A stretch of DNA of 64,000 nucleotides from the NCBI RefSeq assembly GCF_014191375.1, contig NZ_JACHWN010000004.1, forward strand, positions 186,001 to 250,000, read 5' to 3'. The notes under the pieces are model-generated. The model saw only the letters and a program-made list of their open reading frames with translations. It had not been told where the DNA came from and ran no database searches. The translations under genes and the position numbers were made by a program. Position 1 is the first letter of the stretch. Each line of letters opens with the position of its first letter. This DNA comes from Mesorhizobium sp. RMAD-H1 (GTDB lineage Bacteria; Pseudomonadota; Alphaproteobacteria; Rhizobiales; Rhizobiaceae). Shown in pieces: positions 1-9,023 of the stretch.

Positions 1-382
1 CGCCCCGCCGATCGAGGGCGGCGAGCGCATCATCCGCTGGTGGGAGGAGAAGGGCAAGGACCCACGCGACAAGCTCCTGATCTTCTCCGATGCGCTCGAT
101 GTCGACACCATCGAGGAGACGTATCACCATTTCCATGGGCGCGTCAGGATGAGCTTCGGCTGGGGCACCAATCTTACCAATGACTTTGCGGGATGCGCGC
201 CGACCAACATAGACGGCCTCACCGCGATCTCGCTTGTCTGCAAGGTCAGCGAGGCGAATGGCCGCCCGGCGGTCAAGCTCTCGGACAATCCGCGCAAGGC
301 GACGGGCGATCCGAAGGTAGTTCAGCGCTATCTCGAATTCTTCGGCAACGAGGATCGCGTGGAGCATCTCGTGAAGGTCTGA
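1..382 (+). CDS. pncB: Nicotinate phosphoribosyltransferase, C-terminal part (5' end outside window)
   Basis: PncB converts nicotinate and PRPP to nicotinate mononucleotide in the cytoplasmic NAD salvage pathway. The open frame begins at base 2 and runs about 126 residues to a TGA at 380-382. The stretch [13 protein letters not shown] followed by [12 protein letters not shown] is the family's C-terminal signature (usually FGIGTNLTND). The start and catalytic N-terminal half lie upstream of the window. No hairpin terminator follows, and 211 bp separate it from xylB with nothing recognisable in them. Confidence 0.93.
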   Translation, partial: APPIEGGERIIRWWEEKGKDPRDKLLIFSDALDVDTIEETYHHFHGRVRMSFGWGTNLTNDFAGCAPTNIDGLTAISLVCKVSEANGRPAVKLSDNPRKATGDPKVVQRYLEFFGNEDRVEHLVKV

Positions 383-593
383 CCTATCTCGCAGCTGTCC
401 GGACTTTCAGGGGAGAAGGAGCAAGGGCGGATGCAGGGCGAAGCAGCTTTGCCGGAAAGAAAAGCAGGATAGCATTTTCCATCTGGACTTGTGCTGGATG
501 TGATTTGCAAGTCTAGGAAGAGTGGCTATAGGTCTTCCGCGAGATTTGCTTGCTGCAGGGAATGGATTGGCCAGCTGGAGGAGATGGCACATC

Positions 594-2039
594 ATGTATC
601 TGGGAATTGACCTCGGCACTTCGGGCATCAAGGCGCTGCTGATCGATGGCAAGCAACGGATCACGGCGTCCGCCTCCGCGTCGTTGAATGTCTCGCGCCC
701 GCATTCGGGCTGGTCAGAGCAGAACCCGGCGCACTGGGTCGATGCGCTGGAAACCGTGCTCGACGTGATGAAATCCACCTTTCCGGCCAGGCTTGCTGCG
801 GTACGCGGCATCGGCCTTTCCGGCCAGATGCATGGCGCGACCCTGCTGGATGGCAGCGGCAAGGTGCTGCGGCCCTGCATCCTGTGGAACGATACCCGCG
901 CTTACAAGGAGGCGGCAGCCCTCGATGCCGATCCGCGCTTCCGCAAGATCACCGGCAATATCGTCTTTCCCGGCTTCACGGCGCCCAAGCTCCAGTGGGT
1001 GAAGAACAACGAGCCGGAGATTTTTGGCCGGGTCGCACGGGTTCTCCTCCCCAAGGATTATCTGCGCTTCTGGCTGACGGGCGAATATGTCTCCGACATG
1101 TCGGATTCGGCGGGCACGTCCTGGCTCGATGTGGAGGAGCGCCGCTGGTCGCCCGAGCTTCTGGCCGCCACCGATCTCGACGAAAGCCATATGCCGTCGC
1201 TGGTCGAAGGCACGGAAATTTCCGCCGTGCTGAAGCCGGAGCTCGCCAGGCGCTGGGGCATGCGCGAGGATGTGGTCGTGGCCGGCGGCGGCGGCGACAA
1301 TGCTGCCTCGGCCTGCGGCATGGGCACCGTGTCGCCCGGCCATGCCTTCATCTCGCTCGGCACATCCGGCGTCCTCTTTGCGGCCAACGGCGCCTATATG
1401 CCCAATCCGGCGAGCGCAGTGCATACCTTCTGCCACGCCTTGCCGAAGACGTGGCATCAGATGGGCGTCATCCTGTCGGCGACGGATGCGCTCAACTGGT
1501 ATGCCGGCATCGCGCGCAGCGATCCCGCCAACCTCACGGCGGAGCTGGGGGACAGGCTGAAGGCGCCATCCGGCGTCACCTTCCTGCCCTATCTCTCGGG
1601 CGAGCGCACGCCCCATAATGATGCCACCGTCCGCGGCGCCTTTGTCGGCCTCGGCCGCGAGAGTGATCGCGCCGCGCTGACCCAGGCCGTCGTTGAAGGC
1701 GTCGCCTTCGCCTTCCGCGATTGTCTGGAAGCGCTGGCCGCCGCCGGCACCAGGCTCGACCGCGTCACGGCGGTGGGCGGCGGCTCGCGCTCCGATTATT
1801 GGCTTAAGGCGATCGCCACGGCGCTCGATCTGCCGGTGGACCTCCCCGCCGATGGCGATTTCGGTGGCGCGTTCGGCGCGGCTCGCCTCGGGCTGATCGC
1901 GGCGGAGAAGGCCGATCCCTGGGAGATCTGCACCTTGCCGGCCATCGCCGAGACGATCGAGCCGGAAGCGCGCCTGCGTGGCGCCTTCGAGGATGCCTAT
2001 GCCCGTTATCGCTCTCTCTATCCGGCGCTTCGAAACTGA
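594..2039 (+). CDS. xylB: Xylulokinase (FGGY family)
   Basis: Phosphorylates D-xylulose to xylulose 5-phosphate, feeding the pentose phosphate pathway. The 481-residue length matches XylB (about 484). Residues 3-13 carry the FGGY nucleotide-binding loop GIDLGTSGIKA. GLSGQMHGATLLD is the QMHG signature typical of xylulokinases, and LPYLSGERTPHND and AVGGGSRSDYW are C-terminal FGGY motifs. The ATG at 594 is preferred over an upstream in-frame start because GGAGGAG lies at 577-583 and homology begins at MYLGIDLG. It converges on the fructokinase gene with a 7-bp gap. Another pentulose or hexulose kinase is possible, but the QMHG motif favours xylulose. Confidence 0.9.
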   Translation: MYLGIDLGTSGIKALLIDGKQRITASASASLNVSRPHSGWSEQNPAHWVDALETVLDVMKSTFPARLAAVRGIGLSGQMHGATLLDGSGKVLRPCILWNDTRAYKEAAALDADPRFRKITGNIVFPGFTAPKLQWVKNNEPEIFGRVARVLLPKDYLRFWLTGEYVSDMSDSAGTSWLDVEERRWSPELLAATDLDESHMPSLVEGTEISAVLKPELARRWGMREDVVVAGGGGDNAASACGMGTVSPGHAFISLGTSGVLFAANGAYMPNPASAVHTFCHALPKTWHQMGVILSATDALNWYAGIARSDPANLTAELGDRLKAPSGVTFLPYLSGERTPHNDATVRGAFVGLGRESDRAALTQAVVEGVAFAFRDCLEALAAAGTRLDRVTAVGGGSRSDYWLKAIATALDLPVDLPADGDFGGAFGAARLGLIAAEKADPWEICTLPAIAETIEPEARLRGAFEDAYARYRSLYPALRN

Positions 2040-2046
2040 AGCTGGA

Positions 2047-2973
2047 CTAATCCGCCATCTCGCTCTGCCACGGGGGATTGGCCCCCGCGCGTGAGACGGT
2101 AATTGCGGCAGCCCGCACGCCGAGCGCCACTGCCGCATGCACCTGGTCTTCCGTCAGATTGGCGACCGCTTGCTTGGTGAGGAGCCCCTGCCGGTGGAGG
2201 CTGACCAGCACGCCGGCATTGACGGTGTCGCCGGCGCCCACCGTATCGGCCACGGTGACCCTGACGCCCGGCACGCTGATCTTGCCGCGCAGCGTATAGG
2301 CATCGGCCCCTGCGGCGCCGCGGGTGATGATGACGAGCTTCGGCCCGCGCGTCAGCCAGTCGGCGGCGATCCTGTCGTGGTCGCCATCTTCCTCGAACCA
2401 GGCGATGTCCTCGTCGGAGAGCTTGACGATATCGGCCATGGCGATCATGCGGCGCATGCGGCTGAGATGCTTTTCCCGGTCGGCGATGAAGCCGGGGCGG
2501 ATATTCGGGTCGAGCATGATGACCCGGCGTCCCGCCTCGCGCGCCATCAGCGTTTCATAAGTCGTGCCGCAGGGTTCCGGGATCAGGCTGATCGCCCCGA
2601 AGTGCAGCGCGGAGACACGGTCGTCGAGCTGCGGCAGGTCGGCTTCCGTCAGCATCCGGCCTGCCGTGTTCTCGTCGTAGAAGGCATAGCTCGCCTGGCC
2701 GTTGACGAGGCGCACGAAGGCAAGCGTCGTCGGGCGGTCCGAGATCGCGCAGAAGGAGGTGTCCACATTCGATCGCTTCAGCGTCTCGCGCAGGATGTCG
2801 CCGAGGAAATCCGAGGACAGGCCGGAGAAGAAGCCGGCCGGTGCGCCCAGCCTGCCGATGGCGATGGCCGTGTTGAACACCGAGCCGCCCGCATAGGGGG
2901 CAAATGCTCCCTGTCCATCGGCCGTCTCGCGCGGCAGCATGTCGATCAGCGCTTCACCGCAGGACACGATCAT
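2047..2973 (-). CDS. frk: PfkB-family carbohydrate kinase, probable fructokinase
   Basis: Ribokinase-fold sugar kinase of 308 residues. The first PfkB signature is seen as GGSVFNTAIAIGRLGAP near residue 30. The second is DTVGAGDTVNAGVL near residue 243, whose Asp is the catalytic base. The start is supported by AGGAGAGC just upstream. It most resembles fructokinases of rhizobia, and its pairing with xylB fits sugar or sugar-alcohol catabolism, but substrate specificity cannot be read from sequence. A LacI-type palindrome lies in the upstream region (see 3038-3051). Confidence 0.8.
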   Translation of the reverse strand: MIVSCGEALIDMLPRETADGQGAFAPYAGGSVFNTAIAIGRLGAPAGFFSGLSSDFLGDILRETLKRSNVDTSFCAISDRPTTLAFVRLVNGQASYAFYDENTAGRMLTEADLPQLDDRVSALHFGAISLIPEPCGTTYETLMAREAGRRVIMLDPNIRPGFIADREKHLSRMRRMIAMADIVKLSDEDIAWFEEDGDHDRIAADWLTRGPKLVIITRGAAGADAYTLRGKISVPGVRVTVADTVGAGDTVNAGVLVSLHRQGLLTKQAVANLTEDQVHAAVALGVRAAAITVSRAGANPPWQSEMAD

Positions 2974-3037
2974 GCGGGCTCTCCTCTCTCAAATCCCGGA
3001 CCGGATGGCCATCTAAACCGATTGAAACGAGGAAAGC

Positions 3038-3051
3038 GCTAAACGTTTTGC
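3038..3051. promoter_or_regulatory. Putative LacI/GalR-type operator upstream of frk
   Basis: GCTAAACGTTTTGC is a 14-bp palindrome with one mismatched pair around a central CG, the architecture of LacI-family operators. It lies 65 bp upstream of the frk start, in the 116-bp gap between frk and the SDR gene. No LacI-family regulator gene is present in the window, so the assignment rests on sequence shape only. Confidence 0.35.
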
Positions 3052-3089
3052 ACCGCCGTTGCAAGCATGGAAAGCGTGGTGCGAGACCC

Positions 3090-3839
3090 TCATACGTGCT
3101 GGCCGCCATTGATGTGGATTTCCGAGCCGGTGACGTAGGACGAGGCTTCCGAGCACAGGAAATAGATCGTCTCCGCCACTTCCGATGTCTGGCCAAGACG
3201 GCGCAAGGGCAGATGCTCGATGAGCTTCTCCGTGCCCGGCGACAGGATCGACGTCTCGATCTCGCCCGGCGCGATCGCATTGACACGGATGCCGTGCGGC
3301 CCGAAATCCGATGCCATCTCGCGAGTCAGCCCGGCAAGCGCCGCTTTCGATGTGGAATAGGCGGTGCCGGCGAAGGGGTGCACGCGGCTTCCGGCGATGG
3401 AGGTGACGTTGACGATCGAGCCTTTGGCGGCCTCCAATTCTTTGAAGAGGCCCCGCGCCAGCATGATCGGCGCGAAGAAATTCACCTGGAATACGTCGCG
3501 CCACACCTGCATCGGCGTCTCGATCGAGTTGAGCCGCCGCCCGCCTTCGGCCTTGGGCGAGATGCCGGCGTTGTTGACGAGCGCGTGCAGCTTGCTGCCC
3601 TCCGCCTCCAGCCGCCGGCGGATTTCCGAAATGCCGCGGCCGATATCCTCGGGATCGGCAAGATCGATCTTGATGTGATCCTCCGGCCCGGCGGGCCAGG
3701 GGCAGTTTTCGGAGAAGTCCTGACGCGAGCAGGTGATGACGCGCCATCCCGCGCGCGAGAAGCGTTTGACGGTCGCATGGCCGATGCCGCGGCTCGCCCC
3801 GGTTAGCACAAGCGTCTTCTTGGTGGTGATATCGGTCAT
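3090..3839 (-). CDS. SDR-family oxidoreductase
   Basis: Classical short-chain dehydrogenase/reductase of 249 residues using NAD(P). It shows the cofactor loop TGASRGIG at residues 13-20, NNAGIS near residue 90, the catalytic YSTSK motif, and the C-terminal GSEIHINGGQ. GAGG lies 10 bases before the ATG. The 116-bp gap to frk on the same strand would allow co-transcription. Substrate is unknown; a sugar alcohol or 3-oxoacyl compound are typical for the family, and the kinase neighbours favour a polyol. Confidence 0.85.
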   Translation of the reverse strand: MTDITTKKTLVLTGASRGIGHATVKRFSRAGWRVITCSRQDFSENCPWPAGPEDHIKIDLADPEDIGRGISEIRRRLEAEGSKLHALVNNAGISPKAEGGRRLNSIETPMQVWRDVFQVNFFAPIMLARGLFKELEAAKGSIVNVTSIAGSRVHPFAGTAYSTSKAALAGLTREMASDFGPHGIRVNAIAPGEIETSILSPGTEKLIEHLPLRRLGQTSEVAETIYFLCSEASSYVTGSEIHINGGQHV

Positions 3840-4036
3840 GAAAGGTGCCTCATTGGGTGTCTTTTAATAGACGATACCGCTCAAGATTTCGAGGCTGTTG
3901 ATTGCAAATCGCAAATTGCGTATCGGCGGAGGATGCGGACCGACCTCATCCCTTTGAAAGCTGCACAATTTCGTTCGAACCGATTCCGGTTTTGAGGCGG
4001 ATGCGCTAGGCTCCGCCCGCCAATGGAGGAGGAATC

Positions 4037-5530
4037 ATGGCGGACTACGTACTTGCAATCGATCAGGGGACCACGTCGAGCAGGGCCATCGTCTTTGACC
4101 GGGACCGCCGGGTGGTGGGTCTCGGCCAGCAGGAATTCCCGCAGATCTATCCCCGCTCTGGCTGGGTGGAGCATGACCCGGAGGATATCTGGCGCTCGGT
4201 CGTGGCGACCTGCGGCGAGGCGATCCGCAATGCCCATATCGAGGCGGGGCAGGTCGGCGCGCTCGGCATCACCAACCAGCGCGAGACGGTCGTCGTCTGG
4301 GAGAAGGCGACGGGCAAGCCGATCCACAACGCCATCGTCTGGCAGGACCGCCGCACCGCCAATCTGTGCCGCAAGCTGAAGAAGCAGGGCCTGGAGAAGA
4401 TGGTCAGGCGGAAGACCGGCCTGCTGCTCGACCCTTATTTCTCCGGCACCAAGCTCGCTTGGCTCCTGAGCAATGTACCGGGCGCGCGGGCAAGAGCGCG
4501 CAAGGGCGAGCTCCTCTTCGGCACGATCGACAGCTTTCTGATCTGGCGTCTGACCGGTGGCAAAAACCATGTGACGGATGCCACCAACGCGGCGCGCACC
4601 CTGCTCTTCAACATTGCCGAAAACCGCTGGGACGAGGAATTGCTCGAGCTCTTCGACATCCCCGGGGCGATGCTGCCGGAGGTGAAGGATTGCGCCGCTG
4701 ATTTCGGCAGAACCGATGCGGAAATCCTGGGCGCGGAAATCCCGATCCTGGGCGTGGCGGGCGATCAGCATGCCGCGGTCATCGGCCAGGCCTGCTTCGA
4801 GCCGGGCATGATCAAGTCGACCTATGGCACCGGCTGCTTCGCCCTGCTCAACACCGGCTCGGAAATGGTGCTTTCCAAGAACCGGCTCCTGACCACCATC
4901 GCCTACCGGCTCAACGGGCGCACCACCTATGCGCTGGAGGGCTCGATCTTCATCGCGGGCGCGGCGGTGCAATGGCTGCGCGACGGGCTGAAGGTCATCG
5001 GCACGGCGGCCGAATCCGGCAAGCTTGCCGACAGCGCCGATCCGAACCAGGAGGTCTATATGGTGCCGGCTTTCGTCGGCCTTGGTGCGCCGCATTGGGA
5101 TGCCGATGCCCGCGGCGCGATCTTCGGCCTGACGCGCAATTCCGGCCCGGCGGAATTTTCCCGCGCGGCGCTGGAATCCGTCGCCTACCAGACCCGCGAT
5201 CTTCTCGAAGCCATGAAGAAGGACTGGAAGGCCAATGGCCGCAAGACGGTGCTGCGTGCCGATGGCGGCATGGTCGCCTCAGACTGGACCATGCAGCGTC
5301 TGGCCGACATTCTCGACGCGCCGGTGGACCGCCCCGTCATCCTGGAGACGACGGCGCTCGGCGCGGCTTGGCTCGCCGCATCGAAGGCGGGCATCTGGCC
5401 GAAGCGGGCGGATTTCGCCAAGAGCTGGGCGCTGGAAACCCGCTTTCTGCCGAAGATGGACGACAGGACGCGCAAGGCCAAGATCGCCGGCTGGAAGAAT
5501 GCGGTGCGGCGGACGCTGACGGTGGAGTGA
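4037..5530 (+). CDS. glpK: Glycerol kinase
   Basis: Phosphorylates glycerol to sn-glycerol 3-phosphate with ATP. The 497-residue length is that of GlpK. Motifs include [15 protein letters not shown] at the N-terminus, [36 protein letters not shown] with STYGTGCF, and a C-terminal ALGAAWLA. The common GDQQAA is GDQHAA here. The start is well supported by GGAGGAGGA at 4025-4033. It stands alone, without glpF or glpD in the window, and converges on the PBP gene across a hairpin at 5526-5562. Confidence 0.95.
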   Translation: MADYVLAIDQGTTSSRAIVFDRDRRVVGLGQQEFPQIYPRSGWVEHDPEDIWRSVVATCGEAIRNAHIEAGQVGALGITNQRETVVVWEKATGKPIHNAIVWQDRRTANLCRKLKKQGLEKMVRRKTGLLLDPYFSGTKLAWLLSNVPGARARARKGELLFGTIDSFLIWRLTGGKNHVTDATNAARTLLFNIAENRWDEELLELFDIPGAMLPEVKDCAADFGRTDAEILGAEIPILGVAGDQHAAVIGQACFEPGMIKSTYGTGCFALLNTGSEMVLSKNRLLTTIAYRLNGRTTYALEGSIFIAGAAVQWLRDGLKVIGTAAESGKLADSADPNQEVYMVPAFVGLGAPHWDADARGAIFGLTRNSGPAEFSRAALESVAYQTRDLLEAMKKDWKANGRKTVLRADGGMVASDWTMQRLADILDAPVDRPVILETTALGAAWLAASKAGIWPKRADFAKSWALETRFLPKMDDRTRKAKIAGWKNAVRRTLTVE

Positions 5531-5562
5531 GATAGTGAGTAGAAACTCACTGCTATCTCACT
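5526..5562. terminator. Bidirectional hairpin between convergent glpK and PBP genes
   Basis: Arms at 5526-5540 and 5545-5562 pair around a 4-base AGAA loop with one 3-base bulge. They begin inside the last codons of glpK. It is followed by CTATTCCCTA at 5561-5570, a word repeated exactly at the mutS/olsB junction (49628-49637). There is no U-tract, so it is a candidate shared 3' end rather than a canonical intrinsic terminator. Confidence 0.45.
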
Positions 5563-5583
5563 ATTCCCTACGCACTCTCACTT

Positions 5584-7851
5584 CTACTGCGCATTGCCCA
5601 TGATGAGATCGAGCAGCGTCGTCGTTCTGCCGCTGGGCTGCGGACCGCCGCCGACATCGGCGGGCGGGACGGGGCCGCGCGCGGCAACGGGCGCGCTTTC
5701 GATCATGCGCGTCGAGCCGGTCGCGGCTGCATCGGGCGCGGGCGGCCAGTAGCCCTCATCCTCGTTCGCCATCGGCGTGCCGCCGGCCGGTCCGTTCGGA
5801 TCATAGGGCGAGGGTGCATTGGAATCGGGCAACTCGTCGCTGCCGCCCGGCAGAACGTTCTCGATCTGGTAATTGCCGGGAAGCTCGGCCACGGGCACGC
5901 CCTTGTGTGCGGCGACCATGAATTCCTTCCAGGCCTTGACCGGCAGCGAGCCGCCGCTGACATGCTTCATCGGCTTTCCGTCGTCATTGCCGAACCAGAC
6001 GCCGGTGGTGAGGTTTGCCGTATAGCCGATGAACCAGGCGTCGCGGAAATTCTGGCTGGTGCCGGTCTTGCCCGCCGCCGGCCATCCGAATTTGCCGCTC
6101 TTCGCTGTTCCGTCTTCCACGGTCCGGCGCAGCATGGCGTTCATCATGCCGACGATCCGGGGATCGACGACGCGCTCGCCGCCGCTCTGCTTGTTCTCAT
6201 AGAGCACCTTGCCGTCGGCATCGGTCACGCGCTTGATGATGTGAACCGGCGCCCTGTAGCCGCCATTGGCAAAGGGAACGAAGGCATCGGTCAGTTCCAG
6301 CAGCGTCACTTCCGAGGTGCCGAGCGCCAGCGAGGCATTGGCCGTCAGCTTGGATTCGATGCCGAGGCGATGAGCCGTATCGGCCACCGTCTGCGGGCCG
6401 ACTTCCATCACAAGCTGCGCGGCGACGGAATTGAGCGAGTGTGAAAGCGCGGTCGCCAGCGTCACCGGGCCGAAATATTTGCCGTTATAGTTACCTGGCG
6501 TCCATTTGCCGATCTTGACGGGCGCGTCGTTGCGCACCGAATCCGGCGTGCGGCCCTGTTCGAGCGCGGAGAGATAGACGAAGGGCTTGAAGGTCGAGCC
6601 GGGTTGGCGCTTGGCTTCCGTGGCGCGGTCGAACTGGCTGTTGGCATAATCATAGCCGCCGACCATGGCGCGCACCGCACCCGTCCCGTCGACGGAGACC
6701 AGCGCGCCTTGGCTGACATTCATCTTCTTGCCGTTGGCGGAGATGAGATCCCGGATCGATTCCTCGCCGATCTTCTGCAGATCGAGATCGACCGTGGTGT
6801 CGACGATCACGTCTTCCTTCACCTCGCCGATCAGCGCCGGCAGCTCCCGCATCACCTCGTCCGCGACATAGTTTTCCGAGCCTGACCAATAGGCGGCGGC
6901 GCGCGTCGGCGGTTCGCTCATGGCTATGGCCAGTTCATTGTCCTTGATCATGCCCTGCTCGCGCATGGCATTGAGAACCAGCTTGGCCCGGTCGGCGGCG
7001 GCTTCCGGGTCGCGGGCCGGCGAAAGACGCGAGGGCGCCTTCAGCAATGCCGCCAGCGTTGCCGCTTCCATCAGGTTCACGTCGCGCGCCGGCTTGTCGA
7101 AATAGCGGCGAGAGGCGGCCGCCACGCCATAGGCGCCAGATCCGAGATAGACCCGGTTGAGATACATCTCCAGGATCTGGTCCTTGGAATATTTGTGCTC
7201 CAGCCAGAGCGCCAGCAGCACTTCCTGGACCTTGCGCTCGATGGTCCTCTCGGGCGTCAGGAACAGGTTCTTCGCCAGCTGCTGGGTGAGCGTCGAGCCG
7301 CCCTGCACCGTGCGCCCGCTTATGATGTTGGTGACCATCGCGCGCGCCAGGCCGATCGGGTCTATGCCGAAATGCGAATAGAAGCGCCGGTCCTCGATGG
7401 CGATGACCGCCTGCGGGATATAGGGCGACATGTCGTGCAGGCCGACGGCCTCGCCGCCCGTCGTGCCGCGATTGGCGATCAGATTGCCGTGGACATCGAC
7501 GATCTTGACGTTGGGCGGCCTGTCCGGGATCGTCCAGGTGGTCGTTTGCGGCATCTGCGCCGCGAAATAGATGACGATGCCGGCAAGGGCGATGCCGCCC
7601 CAGAGGCCCAGCACCAGCGACCAGTAGACCATGCGGCGCAGATGTCCAAAGAAGCCGCGTCTCTCGCCACGACCGTCACGCCTGCGGCCCCGCTTCGAAC
7701 CGGCCTTTGCCGATTTGGGTGACTTGCGGCGTGCCGGCGCAGGCGCAGCGCGGTCGTCCTCGTGAACGCGCAAATCATCGTCCCGTGTTCCGCGGACATC
7801 GTCCCCGAACGATGGTTCGATGCGCTTGCCCCTGTCTCCGCCTGAAGCCAT
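5584..7851 (-). CDS. Class A penicillin-binding protein, PBP1A/1B family
   Basis: Bifunctional peptidoglycan glycosyltransferase/transpeptidase of 755 residues, anchored in the inner membrane. Residues 1-73 are a cytoplasmic, strongly basic tail and one membrane segment spans about 76-97. The GT51 domain (about 115-310) has the catalytic Glu in IAIEDRRFYSHFG (E153) and GGSTLTQQLAKN. The transpeptidase domain has S419-TFK, SLN at 472-474 and KTG at 595-597. The C-terminus is Pro/Gly rich. A TTAA-N7-TTAA element lies upstream at 7923-7937, hinting at cell-cycle control. Confidence 0.93.
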   Translation of the reverse strand: MASGGDRGKRIEPSFGDDVRGTRDDDLRVHEDDRAAPAPARRKSPKSAKAGSKRGRRRDGRGERRGFFGHLRRMVYWSLVLGLWGGIALAGIVIYFAAQMPQTTTWTIPDRPPNVKIVDVHGNLIANRGTTGGEAVGLHDMSPYIPQAVIAIEDRRFYSHFGIDPIGLARAMVTNIISGRTVQGGSTLTQQLAKNLFLTPERTIERKVQEVLLALWLEHKYSKDQILEMYLNRVYLGSGAYGVAAASRRYFDKPARDVNLMEAATLAALLKAPSRLSPARDPEAAADRAKLVLNAMREQGMIKDNELAIAMSEPPTRAAAYWSGSENYVADEVMRELPALIGEVKEDVIVDTTVDLDLQKIGEESIRDLISANGKKMNVSQGALVSVDGTGAVRAMVGGYDYANSQFDRATEAKRQPGSTFKPFVYLSALEQGRTPDSVRNDAPVKIGKWTPGNYNGKYFGPVTLATALSHSLNSVAAQLVMEVGPQTVADTAHRLGIESKLTANASLALGTSEVTLLELTDAFVPFANGGYRAPVHIIKRVTDADGKVLYENKQSGGERVVDPRIVGMMNAMLRRTVEDGTAKSGKFGWPAAGKTGTSQNFRDAWFIGYTANLTTGVWFGNDDGKPMKHVSGGSLPVKAWKEFMVAAHKGVPVAELPGNYQIENVLPGGSDELPDSNAPSPYDPNGPAGGTPMANEDEGYWPPAPDAAATGSTRMIESAPVAARGPVPPADVGGGPQPSGRTTTLLDLIMGNAQ

Positions 7852-7922
7852 ACCCTTTGGTCACCCGTTTGCTGATTTTTCAGTCATAATCACCCCATCG
7901 GTTGCAGGGTAAATGCGGCGGT

Positions 7923-7937
7923 TTAAAGGGTCGTTAA
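7923..7937. promoter_or_regulatory. Putative CtrA box upstream of the PBP gene
   Basis: TTAA at 7923-7926 and TTAA at 7934-7937 are separated by exactly 7 bases, matching the full CtrA consensus TTAA-N7-TTAA. It is 72-86 bp upstream of the class A PBP start. No experimental support; binding is inferred from the consensus. Confidence 0.5.
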
Positions 7938-8012
7938 GCCATAATTGTGCGAATCGGCATGCCCGCTGCCGGGCCGTGAAAGCACCGGCGTGCCGGACAG
8001 GCCCGCAAAGAA

Positions 8013-8038
8013 AAAGCCCCGCGATATCGCGGGGCTTT
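8013..8038 (-). terminator. Intrinsic terminator of the outer-membrane protein gene
   Basis: A perfect 26-bp palindrome (AAAGCCCCGCGAT and its complement) lies 24 bp beyond the stop of the barrel gene. In the minus direction it is followed by a U-rich run (AAAAA at 8011-8015 on the plus strand continuing to AAAG). Confidence 0.85.
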
Positions 8039-8061
8039 GATCCTGGCTGATCTGAATGCGA

Positions 8062-8751
8062 TCAGAACTTGTAGGCAACGCCGAGGCGGATGTCGTGCGA
8101 CTTGAAATCGACATTGTAGTCGTTGCCGCCGAGATCGTAATCCTCGTCGCCGAGGTCGGTGTAGCGATATTCGAAGCGCACGATCACATTGTCCGTGGCC
8201 GCATAATCGACACCGGCGCCGAGCGTCCAGCCCGTCTGGGTCTTCTTGTCGTCGAGGATGCTCACACCATTGATGTTGGCATTGTGCTCGACTTCGCCGA
8301 AGGCGACACCGCCGGCGATGTAGGGCAGGAAGCGGTCAACCGCGTAACCGGCGCGGGCACGCACCGCACCTTCCCAGCGAAGCTTGGATTCGCCGGTGAA
8401 GAGATAGGTGCCGCCGCTGAAGAAATCGGCTTCTTCCTGAAGGTCGGCATAGCTGATGTCGGCGTCGAGGCCGAGCACGATGTTGTTGCCGGCTTCCCAA
8501 TTGTAGCCGCCATAGATGCCGCCGAGGAAACCGTCCGGCTTCAGCTCGGTGGAAAACGTATCGGCGACGTCACCTTCGGACTTGCCCCATCCGTAGCCGA
8601 CCTGGGCACCGATATAGGCACCCGTCCAGGTGAAGACCGGAGGCGTATATTCCGGCGTGGGCTCCTGAGCAATAACAGCATCTGCCGCCTTGGCGCCGGT
8701 GGCCGCAAACAGCGCGATAGCGGAAGCTGCGATGAAATGCGTAACTTTCAT
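8062..8751 (-). CDS. Outer-membrane beta-barrel protein, Omp25/Omp31-like
   Basis: A 229-residue 8-stranded-barrel porin-like protein of the family abundant in Hyphomicrobiales. The first 22 residues (MKVTHFIAASAIAL...AKA) form a signal peptide with cleavage before ADAV. The mature start has TPPVFTWTGAYIGAQVGYGWG, near the usual WTGxYxG motif, and the C-terminus ends in an aromatic residue (LGVAYKF) as barrel proteins do. The ATG at 8751 is chosen over an earlier in-frame ATG at 8856 because it gives the signal peptide and has GGAGAAAC upstream. Likely structural or membrane-stabilising; transport function cannot be inferred. Confidence 0.88.
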   Translation of the reverse strand: MKVTHFIAASAIALFAATGAKAADAVIAQEPTPEYTPPVFTWTGAYIGAQVGYGWGKSEGDVADTFSTELKPDGFLGGIYGGYNWEAGNNIVLGLDADISYADLQEEADFFSGGTYLFTGESKLRWEGAVRARAGYAVDRFLPYIAGGVAFGEVEHNANINGVSILDDKKTQTGWTLGAGVDYAATDNVIVRFEYRYTDLGDEDYDLGGNDYNVDFKSHDIRLGVAYKF

Positions 8752-8781
8752 AGCGTTTCTCCAGTCATTTGATGTCACACT

Positions 8782-8809
8782 TATATACGCCTGAGTTGCA
8801 GCTTGTCTG
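8782..8809 (-). promoter_or_regulatory. Probable sigma-70 promoter of the barrel protein gene
   Basis: On the minus strand a CAGACA (-35, at 8804-8809) is followed after 16 bases by TATATA (-10, at 8782-8787), about 30 bp before the chosen start codon. The good -10 box suggests strong expression, as expected for an abundant porin. Confidence 0.5.
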
Positions 8810-8945
8810 TAGCGCAAAGGACACAGCGCCCGGAAAAGCAGGGATGTTTCTGACACGAAGTTGCCACAGTCTCGTCACGAGTTTGTGAACAGTTCAACCA
8901 AGGAGAGAAAATGAGAGGCGAATTTCGCCTTCAGATGACGTTACG

Positions 8946-8960
8946 TTAAGTCTTTTTTAA
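8946..8960. promoter_or_regulatory. Putative CtrA box between the barrel protein and acyltransferase genes
   Basis: TTAA at 8946-8949 and TTAA at 8957-8960 with a 7-base, T-rich spacer. It is 64 bp upstream of the acyltransferase and about 195 bp upstream of the divergent barrel gene. The local AT richness raises the chance of coincidence compared with the other three boxes. Confidence 0.35.
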
Positions 8961-9023
8961 ATAACCATTTCTCCAACATTTGCGGATGTGCTAACTCCCT
9001 CTTCGCGCTGGGGCTGAGATACC

